Both the position numbers and the translations under genes were made by a program. A stretch of 64,000 bases of DNA from Dendrolimus kikuchii. Taxonomy: Eukaryota > Arthropoda > Insecta > Lepidoptera > Lasiocampidae. Every line of letters begins with the position of its first letter. Positions within the stretch are counted from its first letter, which is position 1. Below are positions 33,918 to 48,900 of the stretch, one piece after another. The stretch is from NCBI GenBank assembly GCA_019925095.2, contig CM034415.1:8589001-8653000 (forward strand), in the 5' to 3' direction. Under the pieces are notes generated by a model. The model had not been told where the DNA came from, did no database searches, and saw nothing but the letters and a program-made list of their open reading frames with translations.

Positions 33918-33968
33918 TCAGCTGCTCCGCTTGTGGCGCCCGCCGCGGCGACGCCGCTCGCGACGCAC
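33918..33968 (-). CDS. Gene 3 exon 12 (last)
   Basis: The acceptor TTGCTATCAG precedes 33968. It encodes [16 protein letters not shown] then TGA, phase 0, as required by exon 11. Very GC-rich. Short, so the support is phase plus composition. Confidence 0.72.
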   Translation of the reverse strand: MRRERRRRGGRHKRSS

Positions 33969-36900
33969 CTGATAGCAACGCAAACGCAATCATAGTTGGG
34001 TATTTAACACATCTATAATATTACAAAATTCTAAACATGCCGTGTCTTGTATACTGAAGCTATTTATCTTTACTCTGTACTACTTTTTAACTTGGAAATC
34101 CCGCGGGAATTTTTCTGGGAATTATTTAAAATGGCCAGATTAAAAAAGATCAAATTCCAATGTGATTTTTTTTACTGATCAACAGCAAACTCAAGTAACA
34201 AAATGTGTGATATTTTTTATCCCGGGAATTTTTCCGGAAGCGGTTTGAAGTTGTTCGGACGCATAAAAGTTAGCTTATTTCGACACAATTTCCACTAAAA
34301 CGATAGCTTATATTTTTTTTAATGCTACAATACTTTGTGTCCCGGAATCCCGCGGGAATTTCAAGTCGAGCGTGGACGAAGTTGCGGGCAAATTTTAGTT
34401 TCATATATGAATAATGTGTCGTCAGCAAATACTGCATCACACATTTGTTGATAAAATATGAGAAGTCACTAATGTATGCTATAAAGAAGAATGGGCGTAG
34501 AATGGAGCCCTGCAGAACACCCATACATGTATTCTATACTCCTTGCAACCTTTTATTATTATTTACTTTTGATAGCTCGATCACTGATAAATTAGTAGCG
34601 TCGTAAAGATTTCTTATTATTTAGAACGTCTATCATTTGCTAAAAATATCACCTAATGAATATGCCAAATTAAAAAAATACATTTTTAAATAGCTGCAAT
34701 CTGCAGTCACGGCATGTTAAATATTTTATAATATTATAGATAGATTTATCTCTAAATTTAATAGAGACTCCATCTTCCCTTCCATTTCATCTCCCAATAT
34801 ATGTAAGTAAAATATAAAAGTTATGATTTACACTAGAATTTTCTTTCCACAAAAAGATAAAAGAATAAGAATGATAGAAATGCAACTCACCGTGCCAACC
34901 TCTCCTTCAGCCCACCGCTCGTAGGCGCGTTCACGCTTCAACCAATCCTGATACTTGTACCACCACTCCTCCCACTTCACATAGTCGCCGAGGGTCAGAC
35001 CTGGAACAATAATTCTCATCAGTCTTCTAACAAGAGTCTCAGATTCGGCCACTATTATCAAAATCTTGGCTCCGGTTCTGCGTTCTGGTGAGGTCTCCCT
35101 TTCTTCTTCTTTTCAGTTATTTATTCCACTATACTTTTTTTTTCTTTCTCTCTGTTTTACTTAAGGTACCTAGTATATTTCTAATTATTCAATGTGTGGC
35201 AAATGATGTTGGTGTTGTATTAATTAAAACTACTTATGTATAAGACTCATAATACTAAATTCTGTACAATACTGTTTTTTAGTCCTAATAAATAAAAAAT
35301 AAAAAAAGCAATTTCACTGGTCCATATTATGAATATACATCCTATTGGTTAGTTCACGAGTTCCCGATTTAAGGGGAACAGATAATAAATAAAAACCGAC
35401 ATGTTTGTCTAAGGTGACTTAGCGAGTATGACACATGGTTTATGTCAATGTGTAGGCTTCATCGTGATGTGTTCCATCACCATCAACATGTGGAAACTGC
35501 CAAGTGGTGCATGTTCCTTTCATTCAGGATTTGCACCTGCGTTGTCTATATATATAAAAATCAATTGCTGTTCGTTAGTCTCGCTAAAACTCGAGAACGG
35601 CTGAACTGATTAGGCTAATTTTGGTTTTGAATTGTTTACGGAAGTCCAGGAAAGGTTTAAAAGGTGAGTAAATATGAAAAAAATTTTGGAATATAGGAAA
35701 AACACCAATTTCGCTTTCTCTTAGAAACTATTCATATCTGGCAAACATTTGATGTTCATCCCGTCATTTAGAAATCAATTAAATTTAAAAGTCGTTCAGA
35801 AATCAATGTTATTTCTTTATTGATTCTGAGGCGGTATGAAGTTTGCCAGGTCAGCTAGTGTGTAATATAAATTATTAATAATGGAAACTTAGCTGATATG
35901 TGTGTGAATTATATATTTTTTTATACTGTAGGAATGGTAATAATTGTGTTTCCCAAAAAAATCAATTTACCTTTAAGACGGAACCACTACAAATTTGTTG
36001 CAGAACTGTTACACATGGCTAATTGGGAAGCATCACAAATTTATGGTCAGATATAGATAATTGAAACGAATGTTGAACTGATGCTTTTTTCTCTAACTCC
36101 ATAGAATTTGTGTTAGAGTAAAAAAGACGATAATTCTCTTGGATTTGGCGCGGCAATTTTGATGGCAGCTGGCAGATTATGGACAAAAATAATATTATAT
36201 TTGGCCCCTTTTATGGGTTAATAAAAAAAATTAGTTCGGCACAATGTGAAATTCAAAGACACTAATAATCACCTCGCAGATATCCCCTCTTCTTGTAATA
36301 ATCGTATCTGACTTGAACATCGTCCCACGATGGTAGCCCCACAGGGGCAACCGCCAACAGCTCTTCAGGATAACTCCCAATCGGGGCCGGATCCAGTGCT
36401 CTGAAATAGGTTAATACATCATTTTTGGAAATATGAATTGCTATGATCCATACCTACATACATAACTTCACGCCAGTTCCCTTGCGGGGTAGGCACGAGC
36501 AACAGAGCGCCATTTAGGCCCATTCTTACACACCTCACTTGCTTCTTTGACATTCATAACTCTTGTCATGCACACTCGTCTGTTCTTAAAGCTCCTGACA
36601 TCAACCTCCGCTAGTACACGATCTTTGGTATTATACTCATGGATAAAGGCTATTATATTATTATATTAATTATTCATGCAGGAACAGAGAAAGAATATTA
36701 AATTCTGAAAAACTCTGTCCGTTAGTTTGCTGTTTGACATTCATTCATATAAATTTACTAGCTGCGCCCCGCGGTCTCACAATCTTTCGCATCTCTAATA
36801 TTAGTAGGATAGTAGGATGCTTACAAGCTACCCAATGTTTTGGTATAATAATTCGGTATATGTTTTTTTTATTCAAAATCAGCTCATTGGATTCCTCACA

Positions 36901-39900
36901 TTTGGTTCTCCTAAAATTTCTAAGTATTGAAAAGAACCGTCTATTGTTGGTCATTAATTTCTTTGCCTTTGCTGCCCGACTGTCGAGTCTATGACATCAT
37001 AAACAATTTTAGTGCTGAAAATCCATTGCAAGTTCTTAAAGGCCATGTGTTTCGTATTAAAACTGACCAGTTCGAGAACTCCATGAGAATGAGTCTATTT
37101 GGCAAATACTGTGTAAACTCTATATAACGACACTGAAAGGATTGTATTTAATGGCGTTATAGAGAGTAGTCATTAAATGGAGAGAAGTCTGTTATTTTTG
37201 TCTGACGTCTTTTGCTGCACTAATAATTTTGTTGTATTTTTTTACTCTTATTTTATTCATATCTTGCGATATTGATAAAGGAAGTACCTAGAAATATCGG
37301 TATGCAGGATGCCGACAGTCGAGTTTATTACGGGCTAGGATAATAAAGCGATAAAAGAACGTACACAGCTGCGCAGTTTTTACTAATTTTGGCAACTTAA
37401 AAGGTGCCTTTTATTACTTAATTGTTGTCGTTATTGAGAGTGGGTGTTATGCTATATAGAGTGTATCATTGTATGGAAGACAACTGAACCAACCAAAGCA
37501 GTGATTTCGACGCTTAAGAGTTTTGTCGTTAAATTGAGTGACGTTACATGGCGTTTACACTGTAAATAAGGTCGGCCCGTTGAGACAGAGTTAGTTGAGT
37601 TTCAACTGCGAGGCGTTACTAAGTGTACTTTCGGAATGAGAATTCCACAGAGACGGTCTAAGCGCGTTTTATGTTATTATTATTATTATTTGGACTTTTG
37701 TAATTATAAGAACTGTGAATTGCGTGTGCACTGTGTAATTTTAATAAACTTTGTAGACATTAATCATACATACACACATACATAATATCATGCCTGTTTT
37801 CCATGGGGGTAGGCTAGAGACTATGGATCTCCACTTGTAACGATCCTGAAAAACGACTTTCGCTTCATCTACTTTCATTAACCTCTTCATACATACACGT
37901 TTATTTGACATGCTCTTCACCTGACCCCTGAAACACTTCTGATATTTGATTGTGGTGTGTACGTCTCGGTCTACCGGCAGCAACTTACACTGCTCTACAT
38001 CATCTTTTGACATTTAACTTTGAATCCGGCAAAATTCATCACAATATTGTTACGAGATTGCGGGACTTGAATTAAAAATCCGTTAGAATTATTATAGAGT
38101 TTATTAGAACTATACAAACATGTATAACACAGGTACAAATATAACCGAATGCAACAAATCCAAACGTAATGCAGAAGGTCATAATTCAATAAAACGCGCA
38201 AAGTCCGTCACTATTAGATTCCCGAATGTACACACGTCACGCTTAGATCATAGTTGTCGCTCAGTTGAGCGACCCCTCTCTCAATCAGGCCATCGTTTTA
38301 TACTTCGCAAATGTGCCCACCCGGCAACGTCGACACAATTTCCTAGAATTAGCTTGTAATTGTAATCCGCAACACCTGACTAATGATGCTCCTGAGCGAG
38401 TACAATAGGACAATAAATAAGTGAACAAAAGAGGACGATCATAAAAGGATTACAACTAGTTCAAATGCCGACAGGTAATAAAATGAGCTTTTACAGATCT
38501 GTACGTGGAATTTGACTTTATCGGAGCCTAAGTTGTAATAATATTACAGATGTGCGCACTCACGGATTGGCGTCGGCGGCTGGTTCGCCGCCGCCGAGGG
38601 GGCGGCCGTCGCGCTCGATGCGCACGTGCAGCGTGGCCTCGCGGCGCGTGATGCGCATGTTCTCGAGCCGCGCGAACCTGTCCGCCGACCACTGAGCCAT
38701 CTTGCCGAAACGCTCCGACAGGGTCAATCTTTAACAAACACATCACACTGTAATGTCAAAGAGCACATGTGACAGTTGCACAAAATATACATTTTATTAA
38801 AAATACAAATATAAAATATCTTTATTAACTTTGTTTTTTGTTTATGTTTGCTTATAGGCAAACTGGCAGACGGGTCCACTTGATGGTAAGTGGCTACCGT
38901 TGCCATGGACATCTGCAACACTAAGGGAGCCGATGTGTTGCCTACCTCGTTGAGACTTTAAATATCTGTTTACGCCTTTTTTGAAGAGTTCCATATTGTA
39001 GCGCTCTGGGAAAACCGTGGGAGGGAGTTCATTTCACAGCTGGCTCACATATGGCATAAAGGAACAAACGTCACGTACAGTGGATAACAGTATATCTTTC
39101 TTTCTTTCGATAGATGGACATACCTCTGCGGATGATGTTCCGAGGACGCGTCCGATTCGCTGTCCGACTCGCTGTCGTTGAGAGCTGCCGCGATGGCGGC
39201 CGGCGACACGCCGCCCACCTTGGGCGGCGGCGTCGGCGGCTGGGCGCCGTGACGCCGCTCGCCCTCCCGCTTGATGTGCACGGGCGCGGGCTCGCCGCCG
39301 CGTACCGCCAACTGAGAGCGTTGCCATTCCAATACCTGGGGGGTGAAAACGAGATTATAAGTAGCGCTGTGCGTATATCGAAATTCGAATCGAATAATTC
39401 GCGAATTATCGAAATATCACGGGATTTTCTAATGTTTCCAATTTGAATTCCATTACATTGTGTATCAAAATATTCTACTTACAAATAAGGTACTTTTTGA
39501 TTAAAAATCAATTACCCGGAGAAAACAATTGCTCAATTTGAATATATGTTCATTTCTGTCAATAACAAAAAAATCAAGACAGTAACGGCCTTACTTATAA
39601 TAATCTCGCTAAGAAACGATTAGCCATCTCTTAAGTAAGAAAATCAGAATCAGACCCTAATCAATGAATATCTTTTTTTTCACTTATAAACGTGTATTAC
39701 CTATTGTTTACCTAAGAGGAGCACAGATAAACGAAATTTGAATGATTAACGTAGGTTGTACCCAAAATATTCGACTAAAGAGGAGTTTATGGGTAAGATT
39801 TTCACTAATCAGTTGCTGAGCAGTTTCTTTAAATTTAAGAAACGATTATAAGCAAAGCCCTTATATTGGAAAGAGATCTTTTCAATTCATTTTGGTTTTT

Positions 39901-42900
39901 ATAATTATTAATTTCCATTTGGAAAAAAATATATTAGAATTTTTCGTTGTTTTTCGATTCGACTTTCGAATCAATTATTAATATTGCAACAACATGCAAC
40001 ATGCAAGTAGTACAGAGTATATATAACATTAATTTTTAACTTAATATGTATGATCTTCAAAACATAGTCTTTAATGTAACTTAGTTTGAATTTGAATTAT
40101 ACATTTAACAAGAGTTCTCACCTTCTCCTCCCTGCTCCGTTTGCTATTCTCCCTCGCTTTCAGCAACTCCCTGGTGGGCTGGACCGCGCGTGGAGCCCCC
40201 CTAGCCGCTCGGCCCGGCGACACCGACGGTGGTCTGTGACCATAGATTATTTATTTATTTTTATTAAAGCACAAAACACATTACAATCTATCCAAACAAT
40301 ACTAGAAATAGTGAACGACTAGTATTAAATGTGGCACCAAAAATAACCAAAAATAATTGATCGTGTACTAGCAGAAGGTGATGTCAGGAGCCTTAAGAAC
40401 AGACGAGCGTGCATGACAAGAGCTATGAATGTCAAAGAAGCAAGTGAGGTGTGTAAGAATAAGCCTGAATGGCGCTCTGTTGTTCGTGCCTACCCCACAA
40501 GGGAACTGGCGTGAAGTTATGTATGTATGTATGTACCAAAAATAACCCTCTTTACCAGAAACTGTTATAACATGTGCATTCCAATCTACAATAAAATTCC
40601 AGTCCACATAAGAGAGTTTAGGATAAATAAATTTAATATTCAGTTAAAAGAATGGCTCTTAAACAGAATGTTCCTCAATGGATGAATTAATCAATTGTAA
40701 ATTAATACCTTCCGTGACTTATGATTGTTATTATTATTATAATGTATGTCTTTGCAGACCACTGGCCATAAAAATGGCCCATATATTTGGAGGGCTTGCA
40801 TGGGGGCCATGGAAAGGCCAACACATAGAGGCCCTTTAAATTACTAGCTTCTGCATCGCGGGCAGAAGCTAGTAATTTAATAATGTGGAATAGTTAAAAA
40901 AAAAAGCCACCCGATTTTGAAACATTCTTCTTTGGTGCTCTGCTCCTATTGGTCTTAATGTGATGAGATATAGCCTATAGACTTCCTTGATAAATGGGTC
41001 ATCTAACACTGAAAGAATTTGTCAAATCAGACCACTAGTTCCTGAGATTAGCGTGTTCAAACAAACAAACTCTTCAGCTTTATATATTAGTATAAGATTG
41101 GAGAAGCACCAGTGAGGACAAGAGTCTAGAGCTCCCTATATAAGTGATTTGGAAACAATAACCTAAAATAACCAACTCACGTCACAATACCAAAGTAATG
41201 AACTCACCTGGGCTTGGTGACTCCTTTGGGGGGCGGTGGTGGGGGTCCCTTTTTGTTCTTCGCCGAGCACACGGAGCAAGACTCGTCTGAGCAGCTGCTC
41301 ACCGATGATCCCGAGCCAGAAGACTTTAATATAAAGAAAAATTCGTTAAAATATTACTTACACCTTTTAGGATATCAGATTCTTTGGGGCATTGGATATT
41401 GGAATTATTTTTTGGGAATTTTGTTGAAGAGCCCTGTACTTAACTCTACAAAACTATTGTAAGCTTGATAAGAATCTAAATGCAGGAATTTCTAAATCTT
41501 CTCCACAGTATTTTTACAATGTAAATCACCTAGTCTGGGTGTTACGGCTGCAGCCAACAACGGCAGCTGCGGCCGTTGTCACACATCACACGTCACTTGC
41601 AATCAAAACTTGATCTTCACACATCAACAGGCCCACACCATGCATACTTTTAATTTGTAAATCCTACCAGAATAATATAGTAGTTGTACAATCCCTATTA
41701 ATATTATAAATGCGAAAGTAACTCTGTCTGTCTGTCTGTCTGTTCCGTTTTCACGTAAAAACTACTGGACCGATTTGGCTGAAACTCAGTATATATATAT
41801 TTTCGATGCCGAGAATGAACATAGGATACTTTTTATCCCGGAAAATGGGATAGTTTCCGGGATAAAAGTATATTTGTCTTTTTGTTTTTTATCCTTTTAT
41901 GGAAAGACTATTGGACCGATTTGGCTGAAACTCGGTACATATATAATTTGAATACCGAGAGTGCTCAAGGGATAGTTTTTATCTCGGATAATGGGATACA
42001 TTTTGGGATAGATTTATGTAAAGTTTATCCCGGAAACTAGGACAGGTTTTGTAATTTTGTCCATTTCGTCCACTGGGTCCACTGGGTCCACTGGTTCCAC
42101 TGGTTCCACTGGGTCCACTGGGTCCACTTGGACCATGTTATCTATTTTGTCAAGTTTTGTCATTTATGTAGTTTACATATAGACGGGTGTGGTACAGTTT
42201 GCGATATAAAATGAAGTCAATCTTTCGGGGGCAAATACATACAAATTTAATACAATGTAACCTGTAGCACTTGCTTTTTAAACAAGAGATACGCACTAGA
42301 GGTTGACCCGCGGCGCAGCCGCGGGGTAAACTCTAGTAAATATATATATCTACTAGAGTTTACCCCGCGGTAGCGCCGCGGATTAATCTCTAGTTCCTGC
42401 TTCTTGTTTAAAGAGCAGGCGTTAATACAGGTTACATTGTACAACATTTTTATGTTAGTGCCATTTGCACCCGAAAAATTCACTTAATTTCATATCGCAA
42501 ACAATCCCATCTCCTGGCATGAGTATATATGTCCATTTTCGGCATTAAAACTACATTTAAACAAAATTACAATAAAAACAATCCAGTATTCCCAGTGTTT
42601 TCCGAAAACTTGACAGAAAGACATATCGAGTTACTATCGCATTTTTATGGACAATGAATTTGTATATCTATGAACTTGAGAAATGATTAATCTCATCCAA
42701 ACTTTCATCCTCTATTTCAAACCGTCCTAGTTTTATTTATCTATCCCCTATCAATGAAAACTACAAAAATGTCAAAAAGCCAAAAACAGCAAAAAGGACA
42801 AAAAGAGGTAAAAGGACAAAAAGAGCAAAATAGCCAAATATACAAAAATATCAAAAAGGACAAAATGACGAAAATGGCAAATCACAAAACCAACCAAAAC

Positions 42901-45900
42901 CTATCCCACTTTTTGGTATAACCTTTATATAAATCTATCCCATTATCCGGGATAAAAGGTATCCCTTGTCCACCCTCGGTATTAAAATTACATGTATACC
43001 GAATTTCAACTAAATCGGTCCAGTAGTTTTTCCGTAAAAGCATAACAAACAGAAAGACAAATATATTTTTATGCCGGCAACTATCCCATTTTTTGGGATA
43101 GAAAGTATCCTATGTTCATTCTCGACATCGAAAATATATATATACTGAGTTTCAGACAAATCGGTCCAGTAGGTTTTACGTGGAAACGGAACAGACAGAC
43201 AGTTTCGCATTTATAATATTAATAGGGATATAAACTGGTCATCTTTCTTCCAGCATCATTCAAAGTATACAGTCCTCCAAATCACAACCGGAGCCTCAAC
43301 AGGCTCAGTCAGGCCTTTGCACTGGGAATATCAAACATACTTTTCTTAGAACTTTAGTTTGTATAAAATACTAGCTTTATCCGGCAGACGTTATTCTGCC
43401 CTTAAAAATAAAAATCTAGAACCCGATTGCAGCGACAATTACCGGGACCAATAGTTAATTTAAACCATTCTAGAATCCAGTCTAAATAAAAACAAAAAAA
43501 AACATCAAAGTAGGTCCAACCGTTTAGAAAGACTTTAGCGGTGCCACCTACCGGTAGATCTATAATCTTAACCATCCCGGGACCCACTTGAACACATACA
43601 AAAATAATTTCACCTAAATATTGGAACCCGATTACAGCTAAATTAATTATTTTACATGTATTTTATCAAAGTGGATGGATGCAGAAGTCGTGGAAGGCCA
43701 CGACACACCTTCCATGATCAAATTGATCGTGTACTAGCAGAAGGTGATGTCAGGAGTCTTAAGAACAGACGAGCGTGCATGACAAGAGGTATAAATGTCA
43801 AAGAAGCAAGTGAGGTGTGTAAGAATAAGCCTAAATGGCGCTCTGTTGTTCGTGCCTACCCCGCAAGGGAACTGGCGTGAACTTATGTATGTATGTATTT
43901 TATCAAAAAAATAACTCCGACCGTAGCTTCTGTTTTAAACGATATTCAGTTTTTTTACATCCTCTTTGACGATATTTGCAGCACGCATTCTGTCAATTCT
44001 ATGTCAAACGCCATAAGGTTACATTAAAAAAGTTTATATTGTCCAAAGCGCTAAGGTTAGATTAGAAATAATTTTATATGGTGGTTAAGTATTTTTAAAT
44101 TTTCTAATTTTCCGCGCAATTCTCTTAATTTTTTCTTTCATAAGAACCTTCTACTGACAATAACACAAAAAAAAAGAATTAGTGAAATCGGTCTCGCCGC
44201 TCACGCGTGATGGCGTGGCCAAGGGAAATAGGGATTCATTTATATATATATAGATATATAAAATACAGTCGTGGTAGCGTAATGGCTAGCGCACGCGTCC
44301 CAGACCCAAAGGGCGCGGGTTCGATCCTGACCGGAACGCATGCACCACTTGGCAGTTTTCTGACCTAATGTGCATATTGTTACAATTACCACTTGCTAAC
44401 AACGGTGAAGGAAAACATCGTGATGCAACCTGCACATCGAGATAACCGATGTGTTAAACCTGCCAAGCCGCCTTGGACAAGCGTGGCGGGTATACTGTCT
44501 GTGCCCCAGTAATGGGAAGCCCTAGCCCAGCAGTGGGACATTCATGAGCTGTTATTACATATATACAAAATACATACAAATAAAATTAAATATTAAAAAC
44601 ATATTATAATAACAAGTGAACTGAAGTGAAAGTGAAGAGCAACTGCATTTCATGCCCATTAATCAGGTAAGTGCGTGCTCAATTTTGTTTATGGTTACTA
44701 TTTACTCTATGGGAGCCTAATCTAATTTATTAAAATTAAAAACTAAATAATTAAAATGAACAAGCTGGCGGTAGGCTACATAAAACTTTAACAATACTCA
44801 TTGACAATCGACATCTTTGTCTTCCGTGAACACGGCTACTTGAAAAGTGGCCGAAACGTCGGAATAACAAAAATCAAACAAATTACCACACTGAAAATCG
44901 TAAAAACGTAGTATTATTATGTATACAAGTCGCAAAAACTTATCTCGCAATGAAGCCCGTGCATACCTTTCTCGGGTCTGGGGGCGATGGTGGTCTGACA
45001 GGTCTGGCCGGAGGCGGGGCTGGGGGCCGCCTCGCCCTTGGCCTGGGACTCTCCCGCCTCACCACCGGCGACCGAGGCCGCGGGGAACGGCGGCGGATAG
45101 GGCTGCGTCTGCAAATTGAACACAAGTCTCAAACTTCCCTCTATAAATCTTTTAATCTGTTCAGGAATGGAGAAAGAATACAATTTCCTGCGTTGGGGGC
45201 GGCCTGTCGTAAGAGTCGACAAAACAACCCACAGCCAAGTGGTAGGGCATTTGCCCGACTGGATGGCTGCCACCCCTGGTCTAAAGTATGTCGCCATAAC
45301 AACCTTGAGTTGTGTTCCGGCATCAGTGACCAGGTTCCAGTCTCCCTTAAGAGAGCAGCAGCGCATTTGTAGCACCTTTGGTGTTGTAAATGTCTATAGG
45401 CGATGGTAACCGCTTTCCATCAAGTGGGCCGTCTGCCTGTCTGCTGATCTCCTGCAATAAAAAAAAAAAAGAGTCGACAAAACAACCCACAGCCAGGTGG
45501 TAGGTATTTGCCCGTCTGGATGGCTACCACCCTGGTCTAGAGAAGTGTTCCGTGGTCATTAATTGGTGTGCCTCAGAAAAATAAGGTTATGCTGCAATTT
45601 GAATTAATAATAAATATTGTTTCGATGATTAATAAATAAATGTTGATTAATATTAATTAAAAAATGTTTTTTATTTGTGGTGTACCTCCAAAAATTTTCT
45701 TTTTCCTAGATGTACCTTGAACACAAAAAGTTTGCGGAATACTGGTCTAGAGTATGCCGCCATAACAACCTTGTCTTGTGTCTGGCATTAATGGCCAGGT
45801 TCCAAATTCCTTATTCAAGAGCGCAGCAGCGTATTTGTAACGCATTTGATGTTGCAAATGTCCTTAGGCGATAGTAAACAATTACCATTAGCTGGGCCGT

Positions 45901-48900
45901 AAGTATCATTAAGTACGTATTACTTAGTATCAATTTGCTACAGGAGTACAAAAACACATATCGCACCAACCCTAAATGATTGGGAGAAGGTGACAGAGAA
46001 AGAAGAAGGTATGCGAGCTGCATACGTCTAGTCATCACAGCGAACAACGAACTACTGGCTAGCGCAACGCGGGAGCGCACATATTAATAGTGGCTCTATC
46101 TCGCTTGCACATCATCCGTCCCGCTCACACACTGTGCTACATATTGTACTAGCTGTACGACTTGTTAATATTTTTACTTAAGATTACCGTTTCCAAAATA
46201 AATTAGTTCACTTCTCTCTCTACCTCTCGCTGCTATAAAGACAATAGAATAGAATATAGAGACCAAGAACAAGTCTTACCGGATAGGGCTCCTCCTGGGG
46301 CTGATTCGGCGCGGGGTCCGCCTTTGGGACCTCGAGCGCGACTTCCGCGGCGACCGGCGGCCAATCGGCGATCGCGAGCGGCGGGCCAGCGGCGACCGCG
46401 AGCGCCGGATCAGCGGCGAACGGGAACGACGGCCTATCGGCGATCTGGACGACATACAGTGAAACCCGGATAAGTGAACCCTTGCTATGCGAGTGATCCC
46501 ATCATGACTTACGGTGCCGAGACATGGACACTGGTCCACAAAATCAAAGTCGCTCAACGGGCTATGGAGCGAACTATTTTAGGCGTTTCTCTTATGGATA
46601 AAATCAGAAATGAGGACATCCGTAAGAGAACTAAGGTAACCGACATAGCTCGCAAAATTAGCAAGTTGAAGTGGCAGTGGGCCGGTCACGTCTGTCGCAG
46701 GACCGACGGCCGATGGAGCAAACGAGTCCTGGAGTGGAGACCACGTCTCGGCAAACGTAGCGTAGGACGCCCGTCAGCCCGGTGGACTGACGACCTGCGC
46801 AAAATCGCCGGCAAGGGCTAGATGAGGACGACGGGAGACCGGAATATGTGGCGCGTACTTAGGGTGGCCTACGTCCAACAGTGGACAGAGATTGGCTGAC
46901 AAAGATATGTGAGTAACCTCTACTATTGACAATTACAATGATGTCCCGACACTTTATTTTTTGTTAAAGCAGGGGAAATATATTTCGTATACTACCGGAC
47001 CTTCGTTTTTTTAGCAGACAGACACACACTGTATATCCACAAATTAAGCAAGTTACGTTTGTGTTATGGGTAATATACAACGGGCCACTCTGGTGCCGAT
47101 CTCAGGCACCCAGACCATAGTAAATACCGGAGAAAATTCTTTTCCGAAATTTACTATACCAGGAATCGAACCCAGACCCTCTGCGTTGCAATGAGGTAAG
47201 CCGGTAAAGACTCTGCTCGCTCAAACACAGACCTTCGCTGGAGTATTAGACCAGAGCGAGCGAGAGTTAACCACTGAAGATGGCGTGGAATACCAAAATC
47301 GCCCGCCGGCATGTGTGGAGACTTGACAAACCTACCTGCCTCCCATGTGCCCTGTGGCTATGGTAGGAAAAGCATAAGATTTAGAACGTAACCTAATTTT
47401 TCTTGTAATATCTCCTTAGACACCGGGTTGCCTGGATAAGCGATAAGGCCGCCCGTTGTTCTAATTTAAATGTGTTTATAATAAATATCTAGGTTTAAGT
47501 TATAGTGAACAATAAAGAGTTTTCATTCATTCATTCATTCATTCAACGTAGTTACGCCCACGCTGATCCTGCGCATCAGTGCCTGATAGTGCCTCGGGAC
47601 TTGCATTAACCTTACTGGCCAACATCTCCAAACCATTATTACCATATTTTCTTAAGTTTTCGCGACTAGTATACATAATAAAACTAAGTATTAACGGTTT
47701 ATTATTCCGAAGTTTCGGTGGTGGTAAATTAGATTAGGCTCCCGTAGAGTAAATAATAACCATAAACAAAATGAAAGCTAAATAATTAAAATTAACTAGT
47801 TGGCGGTAGACTAAATAAAACTTTAACAATACTCGTTGACACTTGACATATTTGTCTCCCGTGATCACGGCTACTGAAAAGCGGCCGAAACGTCAGAATA
47901 ACAAAAATCAAATAAATTACTGCGCTTAAAACAGTTAAAACGTAGTTTTATTATCTCCACACCACTTATTTTCAATCTTATATATGAATTTAAGAACAGA
48001 CGAGCTTGCATGACAAGAGTTATGAATGTCAAAGAGGCAAGTGAGGTGTGTAAGAATAAGCCTAAATGGCACTCTGTTGTTCGTGCCTACCCCGCAAGGG
48101 AACTGGCGTGAAGTTATGTATGTATGTAAGTTATATATGAATATATATCTATAATGTTCCTGTATTTCTATTTGCTTTTTATTTTACATTTGTGTTGTCT
48201 GTGCTGGTAATCTGCACAGACTGATGACTTGTGCTTCCTGGCAGAATCCCTAGACGCCCTGCAACAGCTGATGTCCGCATTCCACCAAGCCTGCCGTAAA
48301 TTCGGCCTGAAGATCAGTGTCAATAAGGGCCTGAAGATCAGTGTCAATAAGACGGAGGTGATGTCCCTGGACATACACGGTCACGAGACACTGACCATAA
48401 AAGTTGGTGAGGATGTGCTGAAGCAGGTGGATAAATTTCGCTATCTGGGGAACACTGTAACATCCAAGTGTGACCTTGATGCTGAGATCAATATCAGGAT
48501 AGGTGCCGCAGCTGCGGCATTCGGCAAGTTATCTTCCAAGGTCTTCTGCTCGCATGACCTTAAGTTGGTCACTAAGATATCAGTGTATATGACAGTCGTG
48601 CTGCCAAACCTCCTATACTCCTCTGAGACATGGTGTGCATACCGCCGCCACATCCGCACTCTGGGCCGCTTCCACCTTAAATGCCTTCGTACCATCATGA
48701 AGATCAGATGGTCCGATATAGTGCGAAATACCGAAGTTCTTCGGCGAGCCAATGTTGGTGGCATTGAAGCCTACTTAATGCGTCGACAGCTTCGGTGGTG
48801 CGGTCGCGTATCTCGTATGGCGGAGGAGAGAGTGGCCAAGCGCATCTTCTTTTCTGAACTGGAGGAAGGAAAGCGGAATCATGGCGGTCCCCTCCTCCGG

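Noticed and set aside
33738..33995. Plus-strand ORF with TGSGPSEPD repeats and a GC-rich tail
   Set aside because: The repeat unit is not a multiple of 3, so frames break between units; the GC-rich tail is antisense to the last exon of gene 3.
39034..39327. Arg-rich minus-strand ORF in exon 8 of gene 3
   Set aside because: Wrong frame of a GC-rich exon; the frame kept across splice junctions is the one starting VLEWQRSQ.
44310..44340. A genuine tRNA gene from the A and B boxes
   Set aside because: The boxes belong to a SINE head; the sequence does not fold as a full cloverleaf by eye, and the same head recurs in five copies with a common non-tRNA body.
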